In this document: piece by piece, positions 1 to 11,046 of the stretch | Layout of the letters: every line of letters begins with the position of its first letter | Position numbering within the stretch: the stretch's first letter is position 1 | IMG/VR virus record: IMGVR_UViG_3300031857_000015 | Coordinates: 124,001-188,000 of that record | Origin: a virus | Strand: one strand, 5' to 3' | DNA length: 64,000 bases | Notes under the pieces: model-generated | Told to the model about the DNA's origin: nothing | Database searches by the model: none | Seen by the model: only the letters and a program-made list of their open reading frames with translations | Position numbers and translations under genes: made by a program

Positions 1-3000
1 CAATCAGCAATCGGTACGGGCCTGCCTGCGGCGCAACCGCGGACGAACCAACGCTCGTGCCGTTCACGTAAATCGTGACGGTGCCGTTCGCTCTTGCCGC
101 CGCGACATGAACCCACTGCTCTCGCGGAACCACGCCGCCTATGGCGCATTGCTGTGTCCCTTCGTCCCACCTTAAGGCATCGTCAGATCCGATCCAAAAA
201 TGTAATCCGAAAGGAACATTGATGGCATTAGAAAGATTCAAGACCGTAGCGTTGTCAATGGATGACGGACGCCAAACCCACGCTTCAAGCGTCCAATCCC
301 CTTCGGACATGTCCTCGAAGTCCGAAAAATCTCCGCTGTCCAGATAGCCGTTGCCCAAAGACAACGAGGAGCCGCCGAACTTGCTCTGTGCGGTTGAAAT
401 AGCAGCACTACCGTTTGAGGCTACAGTCACCGCGTTCGGGCCGCTGTCGGTGAACGTCGTACTACCGTTAGCGCCGTCCATGTGAAGAAGCAGCGCCGGG
501 GTCACACCAAACGGCAGCGACGGCGGAGTGAAATTACCCGTATAAACCGCCGCGCCCTTCGTGATGCGGAGTTCGTCGATGTAGCCGTTAAACGCGTACG
601 TGTCTGTGTGCGAGTAACCGCCGATCGTCGGCAAGTATGTGAGATTGTTGAAATCAAAATCGCTATTTACAGGGTCTCCGCCAACACCGTCCAGATACAA
701 CCGCATGACGCCGTTGTGCCGACACAGCGCAAAGTGCTGCCAAGTATTATTCGATACGGCCGGTCCCCACACATATGTGCCGGGATTTGTCAGACCGTGA
801 TCGAGAAACAGATTGCCGTCAGAGATTTGCAACGCCAGATAGTTAAAACCGCTTTCGGTTTGGCTGTAAATTGTGGTGCCCGGGTCTGGAGCAGTAGGGT
901 AAATCCAACCCTCGATTGTAAAATCTCCCGTACCATACGCGAACATTTCAGGATCTGTCGGTGTCACTTGAACGTTGTCGCCGTAACCCGTGAAATCGCC
1001 GCTTGCGCCGCCAAACTTGCTTTCCGTCGTGCTGATGGCTGCGTTGCCGTTTGACGTTACCGTGTGCTCGTTCGCGCTGCTGTCGGTAAACGTAGTACTA
1101 CCGTTCGCGCCATCCATGTGAAGAAGCAGCACTGTGTCGCCGGCCGGTACGGGTGAAAGCCCGGCGCCACTGTTATACAGCGCTGAAATTTCCGCGCCTG
1201 TAAGCGCGCGACTCCAAATACCGGCCTCGTCGATCGTACCGTAGAACGGCGAGTTCCAAAGACCTTCGCGGTACCCGACAGTCATCTTGGCGTACTGGCC
1301 GCCAACGTCAGAAAACGCAATTTCGCCCTTTTTCACTCCGTCGACCCAGAGCGCGCTCGTATTGTTATCTTTGTCAATAACGAGCGTGACCATATGCCAC
1401 TGCCCGTCGGTATAGTTATTGTTTGAAGAAATCCACAGACCGTTCGAGGCGCCGCGAACATCTGCGTAAAGGCAGCCGGGGTTCTCTGGCGGCCAACCAC
1501 CGTCAGCCCAACAAATAGTCCAGCCGTAATATGGGCCAACTTCGGGTGTGGTGCTCATCAGGTGCGGACGGCCGGTGACAGGGCCGTACGCGGCGTCAGT
1601 CTTAAACCATAGATTTACCGTGACCGAGTAATCGTTTCCGGCCGGGTTAAACGCGGAGTTGCTCGGATAATAGTAACCGCCGCCAGAACACACGAGGCCG
1701 CCGCTGATTTTGCCCGCGTCAAAACTCGACGAGCCTTCGGCGGTCAGGTCGTAGTTGTTGGCAGTAAAATCATTTGAGTTACCGTTGAGTGTCCAGTAAC
1801 CCAACAGGCCGTCGAGCAGGTTGAATGGCGGCGGCGGCAAGCAGCGATTGATCAGACCACGCTCTAACGCAATTAGCGCAGCATCGCCGAGCGCGTGGTC
1901 AAAGATAACTATTTCTGCGATGTCGCCGCGAAGCGCTGACGCTTGAGTAAAATCGCCGCCAAAACCAAGTAAAAGTTCGGCGCCGGCTTTGTTTGCCAGC
2001 GACGAGAACGTTGCGGTTTCTTCGTCGACGCCATTGCGCCGAAACCGAACGTTACCGGCGCCGTCAATTACATAACTAAATACGGTCCACTCCATCGGGC
2101 AGTTGACGCTGTACGGCACGGACGTTCCGGTGTTGTACAAATCAACGGCGTGCAAACCGGAGCCGGCGTTGTTCTGGTTATGGTGAAAAACCATGGCGTC
2201 GTTTTGCTGCCAGTCGAAACCGTTTGCAGGCTGGAACGACAGTATGCGCTCAGGGCGAGACGTGCTGCAATCTTCTGGCGCCACCGTCTGGCCGACGACG
2301 ACAAACCCAGAAGAGTTCTTGAGGTTGAACTGATAACCCACGTCCAGCACGTTCGGGTCGCCACTGAAGCGCACGACGTTCTGCCCCTTTGGCCCTTCGC
2401 CGGCAGCCACAAACGGAGCCGGCGCGTAGTCAGCCGGAGTCGCGGTACGGCCGTTTCCGCTCTTGTCAGCCCACGTGACAATCGTGCCGTTAACCTCGCC
2501 GATGTCGCCGGTCGAATCGAGCCACAGATCACAACCAAGAACGTCAGTCGGTGTGACGTCGGAAACAGCCCTGAACGGTGCGGTAGGCGGTGTGAAGTCC
2601 GCGGTGTAAAGCGCGACGCCCCTGACGACACGAAATTCGTCGACGTAGCCGGGGAAATACTGCCCGGCAAATCCTCCAGCGCCGATCGTGCAGTCTGAGT
2701 TAATTTCTAATAAAGGCGCACTGTAATCGAAATTAGAAACTAATACGCCGTTTATGAAAACTCGCCATGTCGCCATTTCTCGCGTTATTGCAACATGCTG
2801 CCACACATTTTCCAGTATTGATGCGTTATTGTTTTGAACTTCAGTGATATTCCAAGCATTTCCAGCCGAAGAAATTAACAGGCGCAGCTGACCGGAAAAA
2901 AGATCAATAACAAAACCGTAATTTCCTTCAAAATTAATACGCTGCCCAAAAAGGCCCGCTGTGCCGGCTAAAGCTCCCGCTGTCGGATAGATCCAAAACT

Positions 3001-6000
3001 CTATTGTAAAATCGTCAGCGCCAAGCTGCCCAACTGTCGCCGGTGTACGCAACAATGACTGGCCGTCAAAATAAACGCTCGCCCCGCCGAACTTGCTCTG
3101 CGCCGTAGAGATAGCTGCACTACCATTTGCCGTTACGGTCAGCGCGTTCACTGACGAATCCGTAAACGTCGTGCTGCCGTTTGCGCCATCAAAATGAAGG
3201 AGCAGGTCAGCGGTCGGCCCGGGAACAAACGGATTCGGGAACGGAACCGTGGGCGGCGTGAAGTTGGCGGTGTAGCGCGCGACGCCCTTCGTAATGCGAA
3301 GATCGTCGATATAACCGAACCATGTAGACCCGTTTCCGCCGAACGAGTGCCGCCCGATCGTCAACGGTTCGTTAGTGGTGCTTTCGATGACCGCCGAATC
3401 GTTCGCCGAAGCCTCCTGTACGCCGTTCACGAACAAACGAATGACGCCCGCATTCCTAGAAACGGCGACGTGAGACCACTGATTCGGTTGAATCTGTGAT
3501 GTGCTTGTTATGGATGAAGACCCGTTCCACCAAAAACGAACGCGGTTGTCGCCGTAAACAAAACTAATCAAAAGCGGGTATGAACCATTTCCGTAGACGC
3601 CCACAATAGCCATTCCATCGGCAACAGAGGACGGGTTTACCCACGCCTCCATCGTGAAATCCCCGTCGAAAGAAAAGCCGTCGTTGTACGGGACAGACAA
3701 GTAAGAACCCGAAACCGACTGATAAAGACTTGCCCCGCCGAACTTGCTTTGCGCCGTTGAAATAGCGGCATTACCTTCCGCCGTCACGGTGTTCTGCAAG
3801 TACGAGTTGTCTGTAAACGTCGTGCTGCCGTCGGATCCGTTCATGTGGAGTAGCAGCGTGACATATTCCGCGTACGGATCGCCCGTTGGTTGCGTAGACG
3901 GCGGGATGGCCGGATCAGGGAGCGCCTTGGTCGGCGGATTGAACTCGGCGATGTAACGCGCCACACCCTTCGTGATCCTGAAGTCGTCGATCAGGCCGTC
4001 GAGGTAGTAGTCATCTTCATTCGTCCAACGCCGGCCAATCACGGCGGTTGTCTGCGTGCCGCCGTCCAGATTGATATTTGTATTCGCGGTCGCAACTTCG
4101 GCGCCGTTGATGTACATCTTCAACACGCCGGAAGCGCGCACGAATGCGTAGTGCGCCCACGTGTTGTAGTACTCTGCGATGTTAGCCGACACGAATGTGA
4201 AATTATCCATGTCGTAGCAGAAGCCAAACATGTTGGTGTCGTCGCTGAAACCGATCAGATATGTGCCGGCCTCCTCTGCTGTCGACGCCGTGGAGAACAC
4301 TGCAGAGTACTGCACGTAGCTTAGCTTGCCCCAGAACTCGACGGTAAAGTCGCCGTCGTCGAACGCGAACTCAGGTGACATCGCGATTTCGCAGTGTCCG
4401 CCCGCAAACTCGCCGCTGGCGTTGCCGTACTTGATATCTTCAAGATTCAGGTAGGCGCTGCCCGTCGCCGTGACCTCGTGGTTGTGTTTGGACGTGTCGA
4501 TGAACGTCGTGATCGGGCCGGTCCCGCCACCACCACCGCCGCCTGCGGGATCTGGAAAGGCCGCCGTGGGGGGCGTAAAGTTATCAGTGTAGCGCGCGAC
4601 GCCTACCGTGAGCCGCAGGTCGTCCAGATAGTAGTTAGTTCCGTCAAAACTGTTGTCGTACTGCTGGCCGATCTGCACGGCATCGCGCTGTACCATAGGC
4701 GGAATGGCGACGCGCGAGAAAACGCGTACGCCGTCGACGTACATTGAAAAGTTGTTCGTTTCAGCGTTGTTCACAAATGCCAGATGAGCCCAAGTGCCGG
4801 GCACGTACGGGGCGTGAGTGGGAATTGGCATCAGATTTGAGTTGTCAGCCGGGTACAGGCTGGTGGAGTGGACAACATTATTTTCCGTTAAAATGCGCGG
4901 ATAAATGCTTCCATCATCTACTATAAAATCTATCGTAAGACGGCTGGGGAACTGGTTGTTGTTAGTCGTCAAAATATTGAACGAGAGGTCGCAGCAGGTC
5001 GGCGCTGCGTTTACCCAACACTCCAACGTCCAACTGTCAGACGCCAAGTTGAAGTCGCACGGCACATCCAGATAATTGCCCGGCGTGTGAACAACCTGAA
5101 GACTTGCGCTACCAAACTTGCTTTCTGTCGTGCTGATCTGGACGTCGTAATTCGGCGTTGCTGTTAACGCGTTAGTCGACGAGTCAGTAAAGACATCACT
5201 GCCGTCTGCACCATCAAAATGGAACAGCATAAAAACGTTGTTGAAGTACGGATCGTCGCCCGGCGGCGGAATGAGCGTGATCGTCGGGTTTAAGAACGGC
5301 GCGGCCGGCGGATTGAAGTTCTCCGTGTACAGCGCTGTGCCTTTGATGATGCGGAGTTCGTCGATGTAGCCGCCGAACGAATTAACGGGTGCGCCGTTTA
5401 GGCTGGCACCAATTTGAATACTATTGTCAGGCGGATTAAACGAAACGATACGATTTTCCGCAGAACCGATAACACCGTTGACAAAAATCTTGAAAGCGTT
5501 TCCAGCCCGTGTAAACGCTAAATGAGTCCACTGCCCCGGCGTAATTGTTTCGGAGGTAATTGGGAAAGCACCGTTGCCGCCGTCGGGGCCGAACCAAGCC
5601 CAAGAAATCCAGTTTCCGTTGCGCTCACCGACCGCAAAAAGTAAACCGCCACTACCCAAACCGGAGTGCGAACCAATTTCACACACGCACCCACTGTCAG
5701 GATTGCACGTGGTTGCGTCAATCCAAACCCACGCCTCAATCGTAAAATCCTCTGTGTCGAAATTGGTGTTTGCAGGAATTACTAGTTTGCTCGCGCTTTG
5801 CCCGTCAAAATATCCACTCGCCCCGCCGAACCTGCTTTGTGCCGTACTAATTACCACGGCGCCATTTGCCGTCACCGACAACTGATTCTTGCCGCTGTCC
5901 GTAAACGTCGTGCTGCCGTTTGCGCCGTCAAAGTGCAGGAGAAGATCGGGCGCCGGGTTAGTAGATGTCGAGAAGGGCGTCGTCGGCGGCGTGAAATTCG

Positions 6001-9000
6001 CCGTGTACAACGCTTGGCCCTTGACGATGCGGAGTTCGTCGAGATAACCGTCAATCGAAACGCCGTATTGCGCGCCATAGATCTGCGTAGACAGCAACGG
6101 ATCACAAATTCGCATGCCATATGTTTGCTGCGTGAGGTAGTTCTGCGTCGACGTGCCGGTGCCCATCAGCACGCCGTTTTGGAAGAAATAAACAGTGCTA
6201 CCTTGCCGAGTCACCGCCAGATGATGCCACTCGTTAGTCGTTAGGGCAATTGTGGCAGCAGCATCAAAAGGATTGCAGTTGCGCCCGAGACCAAATGTTG
6301 TGCCGTAATCGTTAATACCGACAAAGAGCGTGTTTACTGGAGTACACCAATCGCCGCCGGGATCGTCGGGGTTACCGCCGCCCTGAATGACGCTAGAACC
6401 GAGCGCGAAAAGCGATAGCGGGTAATACCAGAACTCAATCGTGAAATCCCCTGTGCCGAGATCCAAATCAGGGCTGTAAGGAATCATTACGCTGCCGCCA
6501 GATTGCGGTTGGTACAGTGCTGCGCCACCAAACTTGCTGAACGCCGTGCTGATTTCTACGTCGCCCTCGTAAGTCAACGTTTGAGCTGGCTTGGCGTTGT
6601 TTTTAAACGTCGTGCTGCCATTTGCGCCATCAAAGTGCATGAGCAGTGACGCGTTAGTCGTCGGGGCAAACGACGCAGACGGAGGCGCAAAGTTGGCCGT
6701 GTACAGCGCGTAGCCTGTGACAATTCGCAGATCGTCGATGTAGCCGTTGAAGAATGCGCCAACACTTGAGCCGTCTTGCCGCCCGCCGATAGCGAGCGTG
6801 TCGGCAATCGTGTATGACGCCGTGTTGCTCAGCGTGTCGGCAACCAACGTACCGTCGACAAATAAACGCAGCGCAGCGCCCTGCCGTGTTACAGCGACGT
6901 GATACCACTGGTTGGCGTTGAAGGAGAACGCGCCAAGCAAATCCCACGAAAGACCGCTTTGACCAAAACCAATGCCGACAAAATTGGGATTGATTGCGAA
7001 CATCCAATCCCCAGTCGTTCGCCCGCCAGCAATAGACTGGTCAGCGCTGCCGTTGCTAGTGTAAACCCACGCTTCAATAGTGAAATCTAAGTTTCCAAAA
7101 GACAGCGCAGAATTCGCGGTTAGCTCTAAGTGACTGCTGCCGTCAAAAGAACCGCTTGATGTGCCGAACTTACTTTGCGCTGTAGAAATTGTGGGCGTAC
7201 CAACAGGCGTCAACGCAAAGTTGTTCGCCGACAAATCAGTAAAAGCTGCGCTGCCGTTTGCGCCTTCAAAAGGCAACAGAAGTGACGCGTTTAGTGGCGG
7301 ATGCGGAAATGCTGGTGGCGTGAAGTCGGCGGTGTAGAGGGCCGCGCCTTTGACGATGCGGAGTTCGTCTATGTAGCCGTCGAATGAATTGTGACGCGAG
7401 GATCCGTTTTCAAACAGAGTTCCAACGGCTACAGTGTCTCCGACAATCAGATTGATGCCCGAATTGGCTTCGTAGTCGATAACTCCGTTCAAGAAAACCC
7501 TAATCTGACCGGCAGATCTGGCAACAGCCACATGAACCCACGCATCGCGAGGCACTGGCGTGGGGCACTGCATTATCAATGACCAAGTGAATGGCGTTGT
7601 GCTTTCAGCAAGGAACCACAATGTAGTTGGGTTCAATCCAAACGCCCATTTCGCAAATGGGCTTGCAGAGCCGGCCTCGTCATATGACGATACAACCCAT
7701 CGTGGAGCATCGCCGTTGTTTGGGACATAAATCCACGCCTCAATCGTAAAATCTTCGGTGCCGAAGGCAAAGTTGTTGCTGCCATCCAGTGAAACCCAAT
7801 CATTTTCACTATTATCAAGCAACAGGCTGCTTCCGCCGAACTTGCTTTGTGTAGTGCTGATCTGCGCGGCGCCATGAACCGTCACAGTCAGCCCGTTCTC
7901 GCCACTGTCCGTGAACGTCGTGCTGCCGTTCGCGCCGTCGAAGTGAAGAAGCAACACAGTCTCGCCCGCAGGCGGCATCGTGACGACTTTGGTGTAGCCG
8001 AGCGGAAACGATGCTGTCGGCGGCGTGAAGTTGGCGGTGTAGCGGGCGAGACCTTTCGTGATGCGTAGGTCGTCGATGTAGCCGTTCATGTACGACGCAA
8101 AAGCGCCGCCGGCACCGCCGTCAAAACCTATAGCCGTTACGCCGGTATAAGCTGCTAACGAGCCGCCATAAGAAAATGACAAAATTTGTACACCATCAAT
8201 AAACAACGTAAAAGTATTGCCGGCGCGTGTTGCCGCAACATGATACCACTGCCCGATTGAATATGTGCCCGCCAGAGTTGTATTAATCCAACCAGAGCCG
8301 GCATCGCACAATAACCGAAACGCGCTAGCTGAAGGATAGGCAGACACGCGCACCTGAGCCCCGCCTACGTTATCTGTTCCGACAGCAAACAGCGTATGAT
8401 CACCGCTGTCGTCTTCCGCTCTCCACCATGTTTCCACAGTCCAGTCGCCGTCTTTAAGATCCAGCACTGACGTGTATTCAAGTGTGGCTGTGCCGCCTGA
8501 AAAATAACCGCTCGCACCTCCGAACTTGCTCTGCGCGGTACTGATCACAGCATCACCTTCCACCGTCACCGTCAGCGCGTTAGGACTGCTGTCGGTAAAC
8601 GTCGTGCTGCCGTTCGCGCCATCCATCTTGAGGAGCAGCGAGACCTTGTCGAAGTCGGGGTCGAGGAGCGACTGGCCGGCTTGATCAGGAAACTCGGCTG
8701 TCGGTGGCGTGAAGTTTGCTGTGTAGCGCGCGACGCCTTTGGTGATGCGGAGGTCGTCGATGTAGCCGTTGAAGCCCGCGTCTAAAGACCCGTTTGAACC
8801 GCAGTATCTGCCGCCGATAGTAATGTCAGTGACGCCAACCAGCGGATTTATGGGAACACTGGATTCCGCCGTCGCCCCAATTTGAACCCCGTTCCAGAAG
8901 CAGCGAACAGAGTTTCCTTCGCGTGTCACGGCTAAATGCGTCCATTTATTCGTCACATCGGCGTCCGGTACCGGGAAAAGTCCGTTCAAGTGACCCGGAC

Positions 9001-9300
9001 CGTAGCCTATGCCCGGGCCGTCACCAAAAAACACGCGTACATTCCGGCCGGGAAACGCGCCGTCGAGATCTAGGGCAATTTCATAGCCGAATTGCGGCGT
9101 GCTGCAAATTTGATGCGCGAATAAACTTTTGTAACCGCTGTTAGCGAGCGGATACAACCACATTTCAACAGTCCAGTTTGTTGCGGCGAGCGTAAGATTT
9201 TCGGGTATTGTAGTCAGACAAGAACTGCCGTCGAAGTACCCACTTGCACCGCCAAACTTACTCTGCGTCGTACTGATTTCTGGATTGCCGTTTGCCGTAA
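1..9300 (-). repeat. Tandem LamG-like coding repeats, about 0.63-0.74 kb each
   Basis: Diverged in-frame repeats lie within the giant fibre gene. The DNA encoding the SKFGG strand (on the plus strand a form of ccgccgaacttgct) recurs near 377, 1013, 3090, 3737, 5113, 5825, 6528, 7160, 7837, 8520 and 9250, with altered copies near 1720 and 4425. Unit lengths vary because loop lengths differ, so these are old domain duplications rather than recent identical copies. The array is a natural substrate for recombination that could change fibre length. Confidence 0.85.
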
Positions 9301-11032
9301 CAGTCAGCCCGCCCGCCGACGAATCCGTAAAGCCCGGGCCGTTCATGTGAAGAAGCAGCGACACGTCGTTGAAATACGGGTCACCATTACCACCATCAGT
9401 GCCGACCACTGCGTTCGCGGGTTTGTCCATATGGAGCAAGAGCGAGACGTTGTCGCCGTACAGATCGGCCGTAAAGTCTTCCTTGCCGAGTTCGTAGTTG
9501 TAGAGCATCTGGACGTCCTGCAACGACAAGACGCGATCCCAGATACCTAGCTGGTCTACCACACACGCAAGGTCGTTCTGCGTCGCCGTCTGGTCGCCAA
9601 TACCGACGCGCAGCGGAATGTTTCCCGCACTGAACGACCCGAGCGTGGCGACCTGCGCGGCCTGTAAACCGTTGAGATACAACGTAAGCGTGTTGGCGGT
9701 GGCGCTGTATACCAGCACAACGTGATGCCAGAGGTTGGCTTCTAGATCCGGCACGACAACGGTGTAAATATCGTCGTCTGTGGCGATACGACCAAACACG
9801 GCGTTGGTGTCAGACCCGTCGTCGCCGAAGCCAAGTTCGACCTGCCCGGAAGCGTTGCCGGCTGCCCAGTTCTGCACGAGCACAGACCGGCCCCCAGCCA
9901 TGGACGCTGCTTTAAACCACGCCGAGATAGCGAACGAACCGTCGAGCGCAAAATCGCTGGGCGCCTGTAGGTAGTTGTTTCCGCCAGTAAACTCCGCGGC
10001 GTTTTCAATGACACCCGAGTCAAAACCAACGGTGCCGGTCTGGGTCAGCGGGACTTCTGCGTCAGTGATATCTAAACGATTGCCGCTTTCTTCGTTCAGC
10101 GGCCAGAACGCTTTCATGCCCTCACGCAGCGGATGCACAGCGCTTACAACAGACCAGCGCTCCATCATGTAATTTTCCGCGTCCAACAAATCAGCCGCGG
10201 ACAAGACGCTGTCGTACAAGACAATCTCTGCAATGTCGCCGCTGTAGTTGTCATCGGCAAAGTCACTGCGCGAGCCGCCGAGCGAAAGGTGCGTCATCGG
10301 CGGGACGGTAAACCCCTCGACTGACACCGTGTTTAAACCATTTAACCGCGTAGACAAACCGGCCAGACTAAACTGCAATGTGTAGACAACCGGTACAAGA
10401 TTATCGACTGCCTGTGTTGCGCTATATTCACCGTCAAAAAATACGCCAAACTCTCCGCCTGTTTCTGTACCGCACAACACAAGCTCTGTGTTGTTGTTAG
10501 CCGTATATGCCGCAATAACTTTACCGTCGGCGCTCGCGCCGCGGCGGCGTAGCGCAACGAGCAGCGTAAACTCCTCGGGCAGGTCCAGCTTGCCGATCAT
10601 CGCGTCGTTCTCGCCGTCGAACGTCACGACATCTTGATTTGCAAGTTGATTGGCGACAGACGGGCGATTCACTTTGTTAGATTGCACAAACTTTGCGTCA
10701 GAGTCGGAAGCGTCCTCCCACAGCGACACGCGGTTGGCAACGCGATGTACGTAGTCCGCATTGTCGGCGTCGAGCCACAGCTTCAGGCCGGGTAACGTAG
10801 GTGGACTGAACGTACCGGGTACGGCCGGAATGGCGCCGGCAGTGAATTCGCCGCCGTCAACAACTTCCAGCGCAGGATTCGAATATGGTAGGTCGCGCCA
10901 CGGAGTTACACCGTTGCCGTACTTCACCTTATTTGTGTCAATCTCAAGACCCGGCTCGCCGCGGAGCAGAACGGGGTTGAGAGCGTACAGAGCCGCAGCA
11001 GTACCGCGCTTAAATTGAATATTTGATGGCAT
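1..11032 (-). CDS. Giant LamG-repeat tail fibre / adhesin (3' end outside window)
   Basis: The reading frame opens with ATG at 11032 and stays open to the left edge, giving at least 3,677 residues with the C-terminus missing. The N-terminus (residues 1-55; FKRGTAAALYALNPVLLRGE, then KVKYGNGVTPW) matches the phage fibre N-terminal module seen in Mtd-type receptor-binding proteins, which usually attaches to the particle. Two or three LamG/concanavalin-like domains follow, then a tandem array. Each unit carries LLLHMDG at its start, SKFGGAS near residue 40, a W.HVA..R strand and an I-DDLRI..G..-YTA-F-PPT linker. Linkers lie near 8710, 8029, 7321, 6688, 5990, 5313, 4576, 3939, 3259 and 2591, a period of 633-737 bp (211-246 residues). 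LamG domains bind glycans, so a host-surface adhesin role is likely. No clear Shine-Dalgarno precedes the start. It follows two other fibre genes and is probably virion surface protein. Confidence 0.9.
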   Translation of the reverse strand, partial: MPSNIQFKRGTAAALYALNPVLLRGEPGLEIDTNKVKYGNGVTPWRDLPYSNPALEVVDGGEFTAGAIPAVPGTFSPPTLPGLKLWLDADNADYVHRVANRVSLWEDASDSDAKFVQSNKVNRPSVANQLANQDVVTFDGENDAMIGKLDLPEEFTLLVALRRRGASADGKVIAAYTANNNTELVLCGTETGGEFGVFFDGEYSATQAVDNLVPVVYTLQFSLAGLSTRLNGLNTVSVEGFTVPPMTHLSLGGSRSDFADDNYSGDIAEIVLYDSVLSAADLLDAENYMMERWSVVSAVHPLREGMKAFWPLNEESGNRLDITDAEVPLTQTGTVGFDSGVIENAAEFTGGNNYLQAPSDFALDGSFAISAWFKAASMAGGRSVLVQNWAAGNASGQVELGFGDDGSDTNAVFGRIATDDDIYTVVVPDLEANLWHHVVLVYSATANTLTLYLNGLQAAQVATLGSFSAGNIPLRVGIGDQTATQNDLACVVDQLGIWDRVLSLQDVQMLYNYELGKEDFTADLYGDNVSLLLHMDKPANAVVGTDGGNGDPYFNDVSLLLHMNGPGFTDSSAGGLTVTANGNPEISTTQSKFGGASGYFDGSSCLTTIPENLTLAATNWTVEMWLYPLANSGYKSLFAHQICSTPQFGYEIALDLDGAFPGRNVRVFFGDGPGIGYGPGHLNGLFPVPDADVTNKWTHLAVTREGNSVRCFWNGVQIGATAESSVPINPLVGVTDITIGGRYCGSNGSLDAGFNGYIDDLRITKGVARYTANFTPPTAEFPDQAGQSLLDPDFDKVSLLLKMDGANGSTTFTDSSPNALTVTVEGDAVISTAQSKFGGASGYFSGGTATLEYTSVLDLKDGDWTVETWWRAEDDSGDHTLFAVGTDNVGGAQVRVSAYPSASAFRLLCDAGSGWINTTLAGTYSIGQWYHVAATRAGNTFTLFIDGVQILSFSYGGSLAAYTGVTAIGFDGGAGGAFASYMNGYIDDLRITKGLARYTANFTPPTASFPLGYTKVVTMPPAGETVLLLHFDGANGSTTFTDSGENGLTVTVHGAAQISTTQSKFGGSSLLLDNSENDWVSLDGSNNFAFGTEDFTIEAWIYVPNNGDAPRWVVSSYDEAGSASPFAKWAFGLNPTTLWFLAESTTPFTWSLIMQCPTPVPRDAWVHVAVARSAGQIRVFLNGVIDYEANSGINLIVGDTVAVGTLFENGSSRHNSFDGYIDELRIVKGAALYTADFTPPAFPHPPLNASLLLPFEGANGSAAFTDLSANNFALTPVGTPTISTAQSKFGTSSGSFDGSSHLELTANSALSFGNLDFTIEAWVYTSNGSADQSIAGGRTTGDWMFAINPNFVGIGFGQSGLSWDLLGAFSFNANQWYHVAVTRQGAALRLFVDGTLVADTLSNTASYTIADTLAIGGRQDGSSVGAFFNGYIDDLRIVTGYALYTANFAPPSASFAPTTNASLLMHFDGANGSTTFKNNAKPAQTLTYEGDVEISTAFSKFGGAALYQPQSGGSVMIPYSPDLDLGTGDFTIEFWYYPLSLFALGSSVIQGGGNPDDPGGDWCTPVNTLFVGINDYGTTFGLGRNCNPFDAAATIALTTNEWHHLAVTRQGSTVYFFQNGVLMGTGTSTQNYLTQQTYGMRICDPLLSTQIYGAQYGVSIDGYLDELRIVKGQALYTANFTPPTTPFSTSTNPAPDLLLHFDGANGSTTFTDSGKNQLSVTANGAVVISTAQSRFGGASGYFDGQSASKLVIPANTNFDTEDFTIEAWVWIDATTCNPDSGCVCEIGSHSGLGSGGLLFAVGERNGNWISWAWFGPDGGNGAFPITSETITPGQWTHLAFTRAGNAFKIFVNGVIGSAENRIVSFNPPDNSIQIGASLNGAPVNSFGGYIDELRIIKGTALYTENFNPPAAPFLNPTITLIPPPGDDPYFNNVFMLFHFDGADGSDVFTDSSTNALTATPNYDVQISTTESKFGSASLQVVHTPGNYLDVPCDFNLASDSWTLECWVNAAPTCCDLSFNILTTNNNQFPSRLTIDFIVDDGSIYPRILTENNVVHSTSLYPADNSNLMPIPTHAPYVPGTWAHLAFVNNAETNNFSMYVDGVRVFSRVAIPPMVQRDAVQIGQQYDNSFDGTNYYLDDLRLTVGVARYTDNFTPPTAAFPDPAGGGGGGGTGPITTFIDTSKHNHEVTATGSAYLNLEDIKYGNASGEFAGGHCEIAMSPEFAFDDGDFTVEFWGKLSYVQYSAVFSTASTAEEAGTYLIGFSDDTNMFGFCYDMDNFTFVSANIAEYYNTWAHYAFVRASGVLKMYINGAEVATANTNINLDGGTQTTAVIGRRWTNEDDYYLDGLIDDFRITKGVARYIAEFNPPTKALPDPAIPPSTQPTGDPYAEYVTLLLHMNGSDGSTTFTDNSYLQNTVTAEGNAAISTAQSKFGGASLYQSVSGSYLSVPYNDGFSFDGDFTMEAWVNPSSVADGMAIVGVYGNGSYPLLISFVYGDNRVRFWWNGSSSITSTSQIQPNQWSHVAVSRNAGVIRLFVNGVQEASANDSAVIESTTNEPLTIGRHSFGGNGSTWFGYIDDLRITKGVARYTANFTPPTVPFPNPFVPGPTADLLLHFDGANGSTTFTDSSVNALTVTANGSAAISTAQSKFGGASVYFDGQSLLRTPATVGQLGADDFTIEFWIYPTAGALAGTAGLFGQRINFEGNYGFVIDLFSGQLRLLISSAGNAWNITEVQNNNASILENVWQHVAITREMATWRVFINGVLVSNFDYSAPLLEINSDCTIGAGGFAGQYFPGYVDEFRVVRGVALYTADFTPPTAPFRAVSDVTPTDVLGCDLWLDSTGDIGEVNGTIVTWADKSGNGRTATPADYAPAPFVAAGEGPKGQNVVRFSGDPNVLDVGYQFNLKNSSGFVVVGQTVAPEDCSTSRPERILSFQPANGFDWQQNDAMVFHHNQNNAGSGLHAVDLYNTGTSVPYSVNCPMEWTVFSYVIDGAGNVRFRRNGVDEETATFSSLANKAGAELLLGFGGDFTQASALRGDIAEIVIFDHALGDAALIALERGLINRCLPPPPFNLLDGLLGYWTLNGNSNDFTANNYDLTAEGSSSFDAGKISGGLVCSGGGYYYPSNSAFNPAGNDYSVTVNLWFKTDAAYGPVTGRPHLMSTTPEVGPYYGWTICWADGGWPPENPGCLYADVRGASNGLWISSNNNYTDGQWHMVTLVIDKDNNTSALWVDGVKKGEIAFSDVGGQYAKMTVGYREGLWNSPFYGTIDEAGIWSRALTGAEISALYNSGAGLSPVPAGDTVLLLHMDGANGSTTFTDSSANEHTVTSNGNAAISTTESKFGGASGDFTGYGDNVQVTPTDPEMFAYGTGDFTIEGWIYPTAPDPGTTIYSQTESGFNYLALQISDGNLFLDHGLTNPGTYVWGPAVSNNTWQHFALCRHNGVMRLYLDGVGGDPVNSDFDFNNLTYLPTIGGYSHTDTYAFNGYIDELRITKGAAVYTGNFTPPSLPFGVTPALLLHMDGANGSTTFTDSGPNAVTVASNGSAAISTAQSKFGGSSLSLGNGYLDSGDFSDFEDMSEGDWTLEAWVWRPSSIDNATVLNLSNAINVPFGLHFWIGSDDALRWDEGTQQCAIGGVVPREQWVHVAAARANGTVTIYVNGTSVGSSAVAPQAGPYRLLI

Positions 11033-11046
11033 GATGTGCTACTGAG

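Noticed and set aside
482-4747. Series of plus-strand open frames of 100-190 residues in the fibre gene
   Set aside because: They recur at the repeat period, are Arg/Cys-rich and are antisense shadows of the LamG units.
1-9300. CRISPR-like spacing of short conserved motifs
   Set aside because: The motif period is over 600 bp, the copies are diverged and all are in frame; they are domain repeats.
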